From Bryobacterales bacterium (GTDB taxonomy: Bacteria > Acidobacteriota > Terriglobia > Bryobacterales > Bryobacteraceae): 34,275 bases of DNA. Location of the stretch: assembly GCA_003162425.1 (NCBI GenBank), contig PMOK01000167.1, forward strand, positions 24,585-58,859. The letters run 5' to 3'. Shown here piece by piece: positions 1 to 6,957 of this stretch (its first letter is position 1; each line of letters begins with the position of its first letter). The notes below the pieces were generated by a model. The model saw only the letters and a program-made list of their open reading frames with translations, ran no database searches and had not been told where the DNA came from. The position numbers were made by a program, and so were the translations under genes.

Positions 1-252
1 GGAGAATCCACCGCGCGCCGGATTCTGCTGTATTCGCTGATCCTGATTCCTATCAGCATGGTTCCGAAATTTCTCGCCATGACTGGCAATCTGTATCTGG
101 CCGGCGCTCTGGCGCTGGGCCTGTTCTTTTTGTACGCGGGCGTGCGGGTGAGCTTCGATCGAACGCGGCAACAGGCTCGGCGCGTCTTGCTTGCGTCCGT
201 AGTCTACCTGCCGATTTTGTACGGTTTGATGCTCTTCGATCGTCCGGCATGA
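1..252 (+). CDS. ctaB: Protoheme IX farnesyltransferase (heme O synthase), C-terminal part
   Basis: The gene enters from the left edge in frame 1 and ends at TGA 250-252, so only about the last 83 residues are visible. The family is an integral membrane UbiA-type prenyltransferase that converts heme B to heme O for terminal oxidases. The visible part begins GESTARRILLYS, continues with hydrophobic membrane segments, and ends in a segment reading ASVVYLPILYGLMLFD, typical of the last helix of bacterial CtaB. The catalytic DxxxD motifs would lie upstream of the window. The stop overlaps the start of the next gene (ATGA), a SCO-like oxidase assembly factor, and this context supports the call. 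The assignment rests on C-terminal motif recognition plus neighbourhood. Confidence 0.8.
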   Translation, partial: GESTARRILLYSLILIPISMVPKFLAMTGNLYLAGALALGLFFLYAGVRVSFDRTRQQARRVLLASVVYLPILYGLMLFDRPA

Positions 253-806
253 AGCTTGTAGTACTCCTCACGCTTATTCTTGCGTTGGCAGCTTGCATTC
301 ATCCGGCCAGTTCTCTGCCGGTGTATTATGACGTGCCCGAGTTCCAACTGACCGCGCAGGACGGGCAACCGTTCGACAGCAAAGTGCTGGCGGGCAAGAT
401 CTGGGTAGCCGATTTCATTTACACCACTTGTCCGGGCCCTTGCCCGCGCATGACGTCGCAGATGCATGAAGTGCAAAATGCGATTCTGAAGACGCCGGAC
501 GTCAAGCTGGTATCGTTTACAGTAGACCCCGCGCGGGACACGCCGCAAGTTCTGGCGGCGTACGCAAAGGTGCATGGGGCTTCGCCCGAGCATTGGTATT
601 TCCTGACCGGGCCTTCCTCCACTTTGCAGAAACTGGATCGGGATACTTTCAAGCTCGGGAATATCGGCGCGACACTCGAGCACAGCACACGGTTTGTGTT
701 GGTGGACCGGCAATCGCGGATTCGCGGATATTACGATACGTCCGAATCGCAGTCCATTCCGAAGCTGATCGAGAGTATTTACGCGCTGGCCCGGGAGAGT
801 TCGTGA
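249..806 (+). CDS. SCO1/SenC-family copper chaperone for cytochrome oxidase (lipoprotein)
   Basis: This 185-residue protein has a thioredoxin-like fold of the SCO1/SenC/PrrC family, which delivers copper to the CuA site of cytochrome c oxidase or acts as a thiol reductant. The metal-binding CPGPC (CxxxC) lies at Cys61 and Cys65, and the partner histidine is His145 in TLEHSTRFVLVD. The N-terminus is a lipoprotein signal with the lipobox LALAAC (Cys16), so the domain should be tethered outside the cytoplasmic membrane. The length fits the family. The start ATG overlaps the ctaB stop by 4 nt, and the stop overlaps the DUF420 start by one base, which indicates a tight operon for oxidase assembly. 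Confidence 0.9.
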   Translation: MKLVVLLTLILALAACIHPASSLPVYYDVPEFQLTAQDGQPFDSKVLAGKIWVADFIYTTCPGPCPRMTSQMHEVQNAILKTPDVKLVSFTVDPARDTPQVLAAYAKVHGASPEHWYFLTGPSSTLQKLDRDTFKLGNIGATLEHSTRFVLVDRQSRIRGYYDTSESQSIPKLIESIYALARESS

Positions 807-1219
807 TGGACATCCATACTTTACCTGCGGTGAATGCCACGCTTAATGGAACTGCGGCCGTGCTGTTGGTTACCGGCTACACGTTGATCCGGCGCAAACA
901 GATTCAGGCTCACAAACGGGTGATGTTGACCGCGTTCGCGGTGTCGGTTGCGTTTCTGATTTGTTATGTGATCTATCACGCGCAGGTTGGGTCGGTGCAC
1001 TATCCGAAGACTGGTCCGATTCGCGTGGTGTATTACACCATTCTTTTCACGCACACGCTTTTAGCCGCGACGGTTCCCGTACTGGCGGTGATTACGCTGC
1101 GGCGCGGCCTCAAGGGCGATTATCAGCGCCATCGTCGCATAGCACGGTGGACGTTTCCGATTTGGTTGTACGTCAGCGTGACGGGCGTCGTTGTGTATTT
1201 GATGCTGTATCAGCTGTAG
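806..1219 (+). CDS. DUF420 family membrane protein
   Basis: The protein has 137 residues and about four hydrophobic segments, with motifs characteristic of DUF420 (YozB-like): HTLPAVNATLNG near the N-terminus, RRKQIQAHKRVML, YHAQVGSV, FTHTLLA and HRRIARWTFPIWLYVSVTGV. The spaced histidines in membrane helices are typical of this family, which commonly neighbours ctaB/SCO genes; its exact biochemical role is not established. The ATG at 806 is chosen because it overlaps the preceding stop (TGATG). A longer open frame reaching back to 593 would run through the SCO gene and is unlikely. The gene ends just before a pair of hairpins and a convergent gene. Confidence 0.85.
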   Translation: MDIHTLPAVNATLNGTAAVLLVTGYTLIRRKQIQAHKRVMLTAFAVSVAFLICYVIYHAQVGSVHYPKTGPIRVVYYTILFTHTLLAATVPVLAVITLRRGLKGDYQRHRRIARWTFPIWLYVSVTGVVVYLMLYQL

Positions 1220-1220
1220 A

Positions 1221-1259
1221 GCAAGCCTCCGGCTTGCTGGGCAAGTCAGAGACTTGCCC
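1221..1259. terminator. Twin palindromes between convergent genes
   Basis: Two hairpins lie in tandem: GCAAGCC-TCC-GGCTTGC (1221-1237) and GGGCAAGTC-AGA-GACTTGCCC (1239-1259). They fill the 49-nt gap between two convergent stop codons, so they could end transcripts from either side. No clear T-tract follows. The second word recurs at 27624-27642. Confidence 0.55.
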
Positions 1260-1268
1260 TACTTCTGC

Positions 1269-4200
1269 TTAGAACGAGAACCTGGATCCTACTTGGAACG
1301 CGCGGGGGCCACCGGTGCCGAAAGTGCCTCCGGCGCGGCCGCTGGGTAATCCAAAGCCCGTGTCCAACAGATTGCTGTCGTAGCCGGTGGGGTTCGAGAA
1401 GTTGAAAACGTTGAAGCATTCCCCGAACACTTGCAGCTCGTATCGTTCGCGCCACTTGAAGAGTTTGGTCAAGCGGATGTCCTGCGAATTGAAGTCGTGA
1501 CCGAACTGGTAGGGGCCAGTGGGTACAGCAACGTGCGGGAACGTTTGACTTGGATTGGGGCCAGCCTTGCCCGCGTAAGTTTGGTTGTATTGGTTAATCA
1601 GGTTCGCCAAGTCCGATGACCCGAGTCCGAAATTGAACAAGCTGCCGCCCATGCCGGGCAACGGGAACGAGTTGCTGCCGCCGCTGCCGCTGAGATCGAC
1701 GCCAGGAATGATTGGCTGGAATGGTCCTCGGCTGGTGTAACTCGAAATAAACGAGAACTGGAACTTCCAGGGAAGATCCACGGTGCCGCTCACGTTGAGA
1801 ATGCTGTGCGACGCCTGGGGTCCCCAATACTGGAAAAAGTTATAGTCGTTGTAAATTCCATTGATGCCATGCTGGGACTGCAAGGCATAGGAAATCTGCG
1901 TCTGGAAGCGGCGCGAGAATCGTTTATTCGCCTTTACGAGCAGCGCTGTATAGTCAGTCCGGCCGCCGCTGAAGATGACGCCCACGCCGCCGTTCGAGCA
2001 GGGAGCGTTGGGAACCAGTTGCTGGGCGGAGGTGCAAATGGGGATGACTGGAGTCTGAACGCCGTTGGCATAACGATAATAGAAATTCTCGTCGACGTCG
2101 CGGATGGTTTGGTGCAGGAAGAGACGATACACGACGTCGCCGCTAATGGCCCAATCCTTGGTCAATTGACGCTGTACGCCGAGGCTGAAATGGTTGGCCT
2201 TGCCGGGCGTGTAGTTGGGGGAGAGCAGCTCGGTTCCGGTCTTGAACAAGCCGATGGTAGTCACGGCCAAGTTTGTGTTGTTCGGATTGATGCCAAGCTG
2301 CTGGACGAAAGCCTGGCGCACGGCGGGTAGGATGTACTCCAGGAGCGCGCCGTTAAACGGCGTCGGGCTAGTAAAATTGAGCGCTGTTCCCTCTGGGACA
2401 CCGGGAATTCCGGGAATCGGATTGGGAACAATACTGCCCGGCAGGTTGAGATAGCCGGACCCGAGTGGGCTCAAGTAGGAACGCTCGATCAGCCGCAACT
2501 CGATGTCGATGGTGTCATAGTACACGCCCGCTCCACCGCGGATTACGGTCTTATTATCTTTCCAGGGCGACCAGGCAAAGCCGAGCATGGGAGAGAAATG
2601 CTTGTAATCATGCAGCTCGTGCCCCAGGCCACCAGCGCCGAAAATCGGTGCGAGCCATGCTGGTTTGACCAGGTCGTGGTTGAGCGCATTGCTTTCGAAG
2701 TTCCAACCCAGTCCGTAATTCACTGTGAAGTTGGGTTTGATCTTCCAGGAGTCTTCCCAATAGAAGTGGAAAGTGTTGTCGCGTTCCGCGTTGGCCTGCT
2801 GGAACGGCGGCGGCTGCTCGTTGTTGCCAACGCTAAAATCCCAGCTCATTAAGGGGAGTTTCAGAATGTCGGCCAGGGTGGTGTAGGTCTTCGGAAGCAA
2901 GGGAAGCAATTCGGGTGCCTGCGTGGCCACTTCCTCCGGCGAGTACAGCGTCATGGCGGCGGGCTCGTCGATGGTGTACGTACCGGTTCCCTTTTGATAT
3001 TCCCACTCGCCGCCCATCTTCATGCGGTGTTTGCCTTTTTGCCAGGTGAAGTTATCGGCGCTGATGTAGCGGCGCAACACTCGGGATTGTGGAGTATTGG
3101 TTTGATTGCCGAAGGAGAGCCCGGTTCCATCCACATTGATGTTGGGGCCATCCAATCCTATGCAGTTGGGGCATTGGGCAGCGGAGGGAAGGTTGTTCCG
3201 GTTGCTCCAGTAGGTCATGGAGAACCGGGCCTCGTTCACTATGGCGGGCGTGAAGCTGCTGATCAGGGAGAACACGCCGGAATCCGCCCAATTCACATTA
3301 CTTACCCAGGCGGATGGCAACTGATTCCCGGAGCGCGGCGCAAAGCTGTTGTTCCCGTCATGGGAGTAGCGGAGAAACGCGTTGTTCTTGCTGTTAATGC
3401 GATAATCGATGCGCTCAGTGAGCGTGGTGCCGACATAAGGGCTGGCTGCGACAGTGGAGAAACCCTGGAACACAGGGTCGTTGGGGAGCGGCGCGTACAC
3501 GCCCTTCTGATTGTTGTGTTCGATGCTGGAGAAGAAGAACAACTTGTCCTTCTTGACTGGGCCGCCGATCCATCCGCCGGATTGCCTCCGGGCGAAGAAG
3601 GGATTCTCATCAATAGGATTGCGCTGGAGGTTCGGGTAAGCGGCCATATTGTGATCGCGGAAGAAGAAGAACCCGCTGCCATGGAATTGGTTTCCGCCAG
3701 ACCGTGTGACTACGTTGACCGCACCGCCGGCGCCCAGGCTGGTGGAAAGGTCGAAGTTCACGCTGGATATCTGGAACTCCTCCACGATTTCCTGGGAAAA
3801 GTTTTGTTGCGTGCCGCCGGTGACTGAATCGCGGACAGTGGCGCCATCGACGGTGATACGGGTCAGGTCGGAGTCGGCTCCCAGGATGGACACGTCGAAA
3901 GCGCGATTATATTGGCCCTGGCTGTTGGCCGACACCGTAACGCCCGGCTCGAGCATCGCCAGTTGCAGGAAGCTGCGTCCATTCAAGGGAAGGTTCTCGA
4001 TCTGTTGCCGGGTGACGGTACCTTCGATGGCATGGCTTTCATATTCGATTTGCGGTGTAGCCGCCTCCACCGTGACGATGTCCTTGGAGGCGCCGACCTG
4101 CAGGTGGAGATCCACCGTAGTCAGGGCGCCAACCGTTATAGTTGCTTCGCGCAGCAACGTGCGGAAGCCAGCGACCTCAGTCTTGACCTCGTAAGTGCCG

Positions 4201-4427
4201 GCCGGGAGAGCAGAAGCGTTGTAGAGACCCGCCGCGTTGCTGGTGACGTTTCGGACCAGGCCGGTATCTTTGTTGGTGATTGTAACCTGAGCGTTAGGAA
4301 TGACGGCGCCGGATTCATCGAAAACCGTTCCAGAAACATCGCCGACTGGCGCCTGCGCCAAGCCGGCCACAACCAACCCAAATATCAGAACCACAAACAA
4401 CGAACAGAGTTGCAGTGACGCTTTCAT
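1269..4427 (-). CDS. Oar-like TonB-dependent receptor with carboxypeptidase-regulatory domain
   Basis: This is an outer-membrane beta-barrel protein of 1052 residues. Residues 1 to about 25 form a Sec signal peptide (MKASLQLCSLFVV to AGLAQA). A carboxypeptidase-regulatory-like Ig-type domain follows (about 27-107; GDVSGTVFDESGAVIPNAQV), then a TonB plug with IENLPLNGRSFLQLAMLEPG, then a long barrel ending in the aromatic VGSRFSF. The architecture matches the Oar/CarboxypepD_reg receptors that are greatly expanded in Acidobacteria; the substrate cannot be told, though large saccharides or peptides are common guesses. The ATG at 4427 is preferred over an upstream ATG at 4484 because it starts the signal peptide and has a GGGGGA ribosome site. 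A TonB-ExbB-ExbD system lies about 5 kb away in this window. Confidence 0.93.
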   Translation of the reverse strand: MKASLQLCSLFVVLIFGLVVAGLAQAPVGDVSGTVFDESGAVIPNAQVTITNKDTGLVRNVTSNAAGLYNASALPAGTYEVKTEVAGFRTLLREATITVGALTTVDLHLQVGASKDIVTVEAATPQIEYESHAIEGTVTRQQIENLPLNGRSFLQLAMLEPGVTVSANSQGQYNRAFDVSILGADSDLTRITVDGATVRDSVTGGTQQNFSQEIVEEFQISSVNFDLSTSLGAGGAVNVVTRSGGNQFHGSGFFFFRDHNMAAYPNLQRNPIDENPFFARRQSGGWIGGPVKKDKLFFFSSIEHNNQKGVYAPLPNDPVFQGFSTVAASPYVGTTLTERIDYRINSKNNAFLRYSHDGNNSFAPRSGNQLPSAWVSNVNWADSGVFSLISSFTPAIVNEARFSMTYWSNRNNLPSAAQCPNCIGLDGPNINVDGTGLSFGNQTNTPQSRVLRRYISADNFTWQKGKHRMKMGGEWEYQKGTGTYTIDEPAAMTLYSPEEVATQAPELLPLLPKTYTTLADILKLPLMSWDFSVGNNEQPPPFQQANAERDNTFHFYWEDSWKIKPNFTVNYGLGWNFESNALNHDLVKPAWLAPIFGAGGLGHELHDYKHFSPMLGFAWSPWKDNKTVIRGGAGVYYDTIDIELRLIERSYLSPLGSGYLNLPGSIVPNPIPGIPGVPEGTALNFTSPTPFNGALLEYILPAVRQAFVQQLGINPNNTNLAVTTIGLFKTGTELLSPNYTPGKANHFSLGVQRQLTKDWAISGDVVYRLFLHQTIRDVDENFYYRYANGVQTPVIPICTSAQQLVPNAPCSNGGVGVIFSGGRTDYTALLVKANKRFSRRFQTQISYALQSQHGINGIYNDYNFFQYWGPQASHSILNVSGTVDLPWKFQFSFISSYTSRGPFQPIIPGVDLSGSGGSNSFPLPGMGGSLFNFGLGSSDLANLINQYNQTYAGKAGPNPSQTFPHVAVPTGPYQFGHDFNSQDIRLTKLFKWRERYELQVFGECFNVFNFSNPTGYDSNLLDTGFGLPSGRAGGTFGTGGPRAFQVGSRFSF

Positions 4428-4457
4428 GACAGATCCCCCAAGCCTTTCCTGAGCGAG

Positions 4458-4486
4458 AATACAAGGTCTATGAAATACTTTCACAA
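4458..4486 (-). promoter_or_regulatory. Candidate sigma70-type promoter of the TonB-dependent receptor
   Basis: Reading the minus strand, TTGTGA (4486-4481) and TGTATT (4463-4458) are separated by 17 nt. This places a start site near 4451 and gives a leader of about 24 nt with a GGGGGA ribosome site before ATG 4427. Each hexamer matches four of six consensus bases, so this is a weak prediction. Confidence 0.35.
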
Positions 4487-4505
4487 CTCCGCAGTGCTGT
4501 CAAGA

Positions 4506-4551
4506 GGGCTGAAGGCCTTCTAGGGCTTTGGCCCTAGGCGGCCTTCGGCCC
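4506..4551. repeat. Strong GC-rich palindrome
   Basis: Nested inverted repeats: an outer stem GGGCTGAAGGCC (4506-4517) with GGCCTTCGGCCC (about 4540-4551, one mismatch) and an inner stem CTAGGGC-TTTG-GCCCTAG (4520-4537). It lies between the receptor promoter and the four-helix-bundle island. It could terminate transcription coming from the right, or be a REP-type repeat. Confidence 0.6.
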
Positions 4552-4600
4552 GAATTCGAGGAAGTCGATGAATTCAGGAAGTCGAGGAAGCTAAGGAACG

Positions 4601-4667
4601 GGTTAACTTTTTCTAAAACAATCATCTGTTTCTGTGTTTTGTGGTACCTTGGGCCGGGGCTAGGATT
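4601..4667 (-). pseudogene. Decayed 3'-end copy of the four-helix-bundle gene
   Basis: The stretch aligns base for base, with a few gaps, to 4735-4802 inside the intact neighbouring gene; both share TTCTAAAACAAT followed by a TCTGTT-like segment, and both end in GGATT. Read on the minus strand it encodes KQMIVLEKVNPFL, parallel to EQTIVLEEVSRFL in the intact gene. No start, core or stop remains. It carries its own adjacent repeat arm (4551-4590), as the intact copy does, which points to duplication or nested insertion of the whole unit followed by decay. Confidence 0.6.
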
Positions 4668-4702
4668 CGAGGGAGTCCAGGAATTCAGGTGGCCGAGGAA
4701 GT
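4665..4702. repeat. Internal degenerate copy of the purine-unit arm
   Basis: The segment reads as GAA/GAG-initiated units (GATTCGAGG, GAGTCCAG, GAATTCAG, GTGGCCGAG, GAAG) and resembles the left arm at 4551-4590. It overlaps the last codons and the stop of the intact four-helix-bundle gene, so the repeat supplies the C-terminal residues of the protein. Confidence 0.55.
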
Positions 4703-5056
4703 TATGATGCGGTGGGTATAGGCTTCCAAAAAGCGGCTAACTTCTTCTAAAACAATAGTCTGTTCTAGTGTTTCCGCGTACCCAAGGTCCTGGGCCAGGA
4801 TTAAGTAGTAGCGCGATTCCTCAAGGGAGCCTTGGGCAATGTTTAGTAGGCGAGCTTTGTCGGCTGGTCCTCTGCGCTTGAATCCTTCTGCTATGTTGGC
4901 CGCAACTGTGACCGCAGCCCGCTGCATTTGGCAGGTTAACCCGAATATTTCGTGCTTCGGGAAGGTGCTGGTGAGTTTGTACACCGCGAGCGCTAGTTGA
5001 TGCGCCCTCTGCCATACCAAAAGGTCCTTAAAGGTCCGGGCCGGTTCACGCACCAC
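4685..5056 (-). CDS. Four-helix-bundle protein (23S rRNA IVS / S23 family)
   Basis: This 123-residue protein has the signature of the TIGR02436 four-helix-bundle family: FKDLLVWQRAHQLALAVYKLT, then a short FPKHEIFGLTCQMQRAAVTV, ANIAEGFKRRG, and SLEESRYYLILAQDLGY. Members were first found encoded in intervening sequences of 23S rRNA (Leptospira, Coxiella) and are structurally related to the Avd accessory protein of diversity-generating retroelements; their own function is unclear and may involve nucleic-acid binding. The start is one of two adjacent GTG codons (5056 or 5053), with AGGT upstream. There is no rRNA or reverse transcriptase here. Inverted repeats flank the gene, and a decayed 3' duplicate follows it. 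Confidence 0.87.
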   Translation of the reverse strand: MVREPARTFKDLLVWQRAHQLALAVYKLTSTFPKHEIFGLTCQMQRAAVTVAANIAEGFKRRGPADKARLLNIAQGSLEESRYYLILAQDLGYAETLEQTIVLEEVSRFLEAYTHRIITSSAT

Positions 5057-5087
5057 TACCTATAGTGAAAGAAGGAGCCCTTCCTCT

Positions 5088-5125
5088 CTTCCTCGACTTC
5101 TTGAATCCTTGAATTCATGAATTCG
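5088..5125. repeat. Right arm of the purine/pyrimidine-unit inverted repeat
   Basis: The arm starts CTTCCTCGACTTC and continues with GAATCC/GAATTC words. Its reverse complement matches the left arm at 4551-4590, including a shared 13-mer. It ends 13 nt before the selD start codon and may overlap the selD promoter. Confidence 0.65.
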
Positions 5126-5138
5126 TTATCCTAGTCTG

Positions 5139-6152
5139 GTGCCTCAAGTCTCCAAACTTACATCAACCACTTCCGCCGGCGGATGCGCTTCCAAGCTGAG
5201 TCCGAAAATTTTGGACCAGGTGCTGGCCCGGATTCCACGCTGGCCGAATGAGAACGTTCTGGTTGGTTTCGACACCGCCGACGATGCCGGGGTGTACAAA
5301 CTGACGCCCGAGATCGCGCTGGTGCAGACTGTGGATTTTTTCAGTCCGGTGGTGGACGATCCGTATACCTTCGGAGCCATCGCGGCCGCCAACGCTCTGA
5401 GCGATGTTTATGCCATGGGAGGGCAGCCGATTTCAGCGCTTTCGATCCTGGCGTGGCCGGCGAAAGGCGACCTGGAGGAACTGGCCGAAATCGTGAAGGG
5501 CGGAGCCGAGAAGGTTCACGAGGCCGGATGCACGATTCTGGGTGGCCACAGCGTCGCCGATAACGAGATCAAGTTTGGATACGCTGTCACGGGATTGATA
5601 CATCCGGACCGCATTAAGACCAACGCCGGTGCGCGGCCGGGCGATGTGCTGGTGCTGACGAAACGCCTAGGCACTGGCGTGATCTCAACGGCATTGAAAC
5701 GCGGGATGGCCAAGGAGGCCGACGTGGAAGGCGCGGAAAAATCCATGTTGACGCTGAACCGGGCGGCCTGCGAAGCGATGCTTTCCTTTGATGTGCACGG
5801 CTGCACGGATGTGACCGGCTTTGGTCTGATTGGCCATGCGCGCGAGATGGCGCTCGCGAGTCACGTGACCATCGAGATCGATCCGCGCAAACTTCAGTTT
5901 CTTCCCGGCGCTGTCGAATATGCCAGCCAGGGGGCGATTCCTGGTGGTTTGAAGAACAATCGCGAGTTTGCGTCCTACTGCGTCGAGGGGCAGTCAGAAT
6001 TCGACGATCTGCTCTACGATCCGCAGACTTCCGGTGGGCTGCTGATTTCGCTCTCTGAAGAGGATGCGGAGGGCCTCGAACGCAAATTCCCGAGCGCGTA
6101 TCGAATGGGGCGCGTGATCGCGAAATCAGGGAAGCCGATCCGCATCCTGTGA
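5139..6152 (+). CDS. selD: Selenide, water dikinase (selenophosphate synthetase)
   Basis: This 337-residue enzyme makes monoselenophosphate from selenide and ATP, the selenium donor for selenocysteine and 2-selenouridine. The catalytic loop GGCASKLSP has Cys16 and Lys19 at the positions of E. coli Cys17 and Lys20; the active residue is cysteine, not selenocysteine. Further family marks are DDAGVYKL, VQTVDFFSPVVDDPY, ANALSDVYAMGGQP, GGHSV, HGCTDVTGFGLIGHA and DPQTSGGLL, giving a full-length AIRS-type two-domain protein. The start is GTG 5139, the only standard start codon after an in-frame stop at 5118-5120; there is no clear ribosome site, and a TATCCT hexamer 6 nt upstream may make it leaderless. 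The stop overlaps the pyrF start. No selA, selB or tRNA-Sec is visible here. Confidence 0.95.
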   Translation: MPQVSKLTSTTSAGGCASKLSPKILDQVLARIPRWPNENVLVGFDTADDAGVYKLTPEIALVQTVDFFSPVVDDPYTFGAIAAANALSDVYAMGGQPISALSILAWPAKGDLEELAEIVKGGAEKVHEAGCTILGGHSVADNEIKFGYAVTGLIHPDRIKTNAGARPGDVLVLTKRLGTGVISTALKRGMAKEADVEGAEKSMLTLNRAACEAMLSFDVHGCTDVTGFGLIGHAREMALASHVTIEIDPRKLQFLPGAVEYASQGAIPGGLKNNREFASYCVEGQSEFDDLLYDPQTSGGLLISLSEEDAEGLERKFPSAYRMGRVIAKSGKPIRIL

Positions 6153-6832
6153 CTAACAATCCAATCATCGTGGCTCTTGATTTCGAGGACGCAATCCAGG
6201 CGCGGGCACTGATCGCGCGCTTGGGCGGCGCAACGGATTTCTACAAGGTCGGGATGGAGTTGTACGCATCGGAGGGCATGCAATTCGTGCGGGAGCTGGC
6301 GGAAGCCGCGAAGCAGGTCTTCCTGGATCTGAAGCTGTACGACATCCCGGAGACCGTGAAGCGCGCTACCGCGCAGGTGGCTAAGACCGGCGCGCGTTTC
6401 CTTACCGTTCACGGCAGTAACGCCGTAATGCGGGCTGCTGTAGAAGGGCGTGGCGCGTCGCGGCTTGGTCTGCTGGCTGTGACCGTACTGACCAGCTTTG
6501 ACCGCGAGGACCTGGCCGAGCTCGGCTATCCAGCGAGCATTGAGGATCTGGTGGCGTTGCGCGTTAAGAATGCGATGGCGGCAGGCATGGACGGCATTGT
6601 CTGTTCGGCCAGGGAAGCCGCGGCAGTGCGGGCTCTGGCGGGACCAGGGGCGATTCTCGTGACGCCCGGAGTGAGGTCCGCGAGCGCGGCCGTGGGTGAT
6701 CAGAAACGGGTGGCTACTCCTGCGGAAGCTATTGCCGCGGGGGCAAATTATTTGGTGATTGGCCGCGAAATTACTCGAGCGGCGGATCCGCGGGCCGAAG
6801 CTGTGCGGATTCTTGGTGAAATGAATTCATGA
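6149..6832 (+). CDS. pyrF: Orotidine 5'-phosphate decarboxylase
   Basis: This is a 227-residue TIM-barrel enzyme that decarboxylates OMP to UMP in pyrimidine synthesis. The diagnostic active-site motif is LDLKLYDIPETV, with Asp60, Lys62 and Asp65; Asp11 in VALDFED and Lys33 in FYKVGMELY complete the usual substrate-binding set. TPGVRS and YLVIGREIT near the C-terminus form the phosphate-binding end of the barrel. The length fits the short bacterial class. It starts at GTG 6149, overlapping the selD stop by 4 nt, so the two are translationally coupled although functionally unrelated. Its last codons (GAA ATG AAT TCA TGA) already belong to the left arm of the repeat at 6823-6955. Confidence 0.96.
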   Translation: MTNNPIIVALDFEDAIQARALIARLGGATDFYKVGMELYASEGMQFVRELAEAAKQVFLDLKLYDIPETVKRATAQVAKTGARFLTVHGSNAVMRAAVEGRGASRLGLLAVTVLTSFDREDLAELGYPASIEDLVALRVKNAMAAGMDGIVCSAREAAAVRALAGPGAILVTPGVRSASAAVGDQKRVATPAEAIAAGANYLVIGREITRAADPRAEAVRILGEMNS

Positions 6833-6955
6833 ATGCAGAATTCAAGGAAGTCGAGGAAGAAGGAAGGGTGTCTCCTTACTAAAATCAGGAAGGCGCGGCG
6901 GCAGCCGCATCCTTACTTCCTCGACTTCCTGAATCCATTGAATTCCTTGGATTCG
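6823..6955. repeat. Gene-less inverted-repeat element between pyrF and the TPR gene
   Basis: A left arm (6823-6859) and a right arm (6916-6955) are inverted, built from 8-9 nt GAA-initiated units, and carry the exact 13-mer GAAGTCGAGGAAG (6847-6859) and its complement (6916-6928). The loop is 56 nt. The element fills the space between two convergent stop codons and could act as a two-way terminator. It has the same arms as the four-helix-bundle element at 4551-5125 but no gene. Confidence 0.75.
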
Positions 6956-6957
6956 GG

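Larger units (their letters stand above)
4551..5125. mobile_element. Inverted-repeat-flanked four-helix-bundle element (putative)
   Basis: A left arm (4551-4590) and a right arm (5088-5125) are imperfect inverted copies made of about 9-nt purine-rich units; both contain the exact 13-mer GAAGTCGAGGAAG or its complement (4578-4590 and 5088-5100). Between them are a decayed copy of the 3' end of the four-helix-bundle gene (4601-4667), an internal degenerate arm (4665-4702) and the intact gene (4685-5056). A closely similar arm pair without any gene lies at 6823-6955. The layout recalls 23S rRNA intervening sequences, which are hairpin-ended insertions that can encode this protein family. Mobility is inferred; target duplications were not identified. 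Confidence 0.45.

Noticed and set aside
2994..3827. A 277-codon open frame on the plus strand.
   Set aside because: It lies entirely opposite the TonB-dependent receptor gene, and its protein shows no recognisable domain; it is a shadow frame.
4685..5056. Diversity-generating retroelement, suggested by the Avd-like protein fold.
   Set aside because: No reverse transcriptase, template repeat or variable repeat was found in the window.
5139..5195. Selenocysteine at the SelD active site.
   Set aside because: The codon at residue 16 is TGC (cysteine), not TGA.
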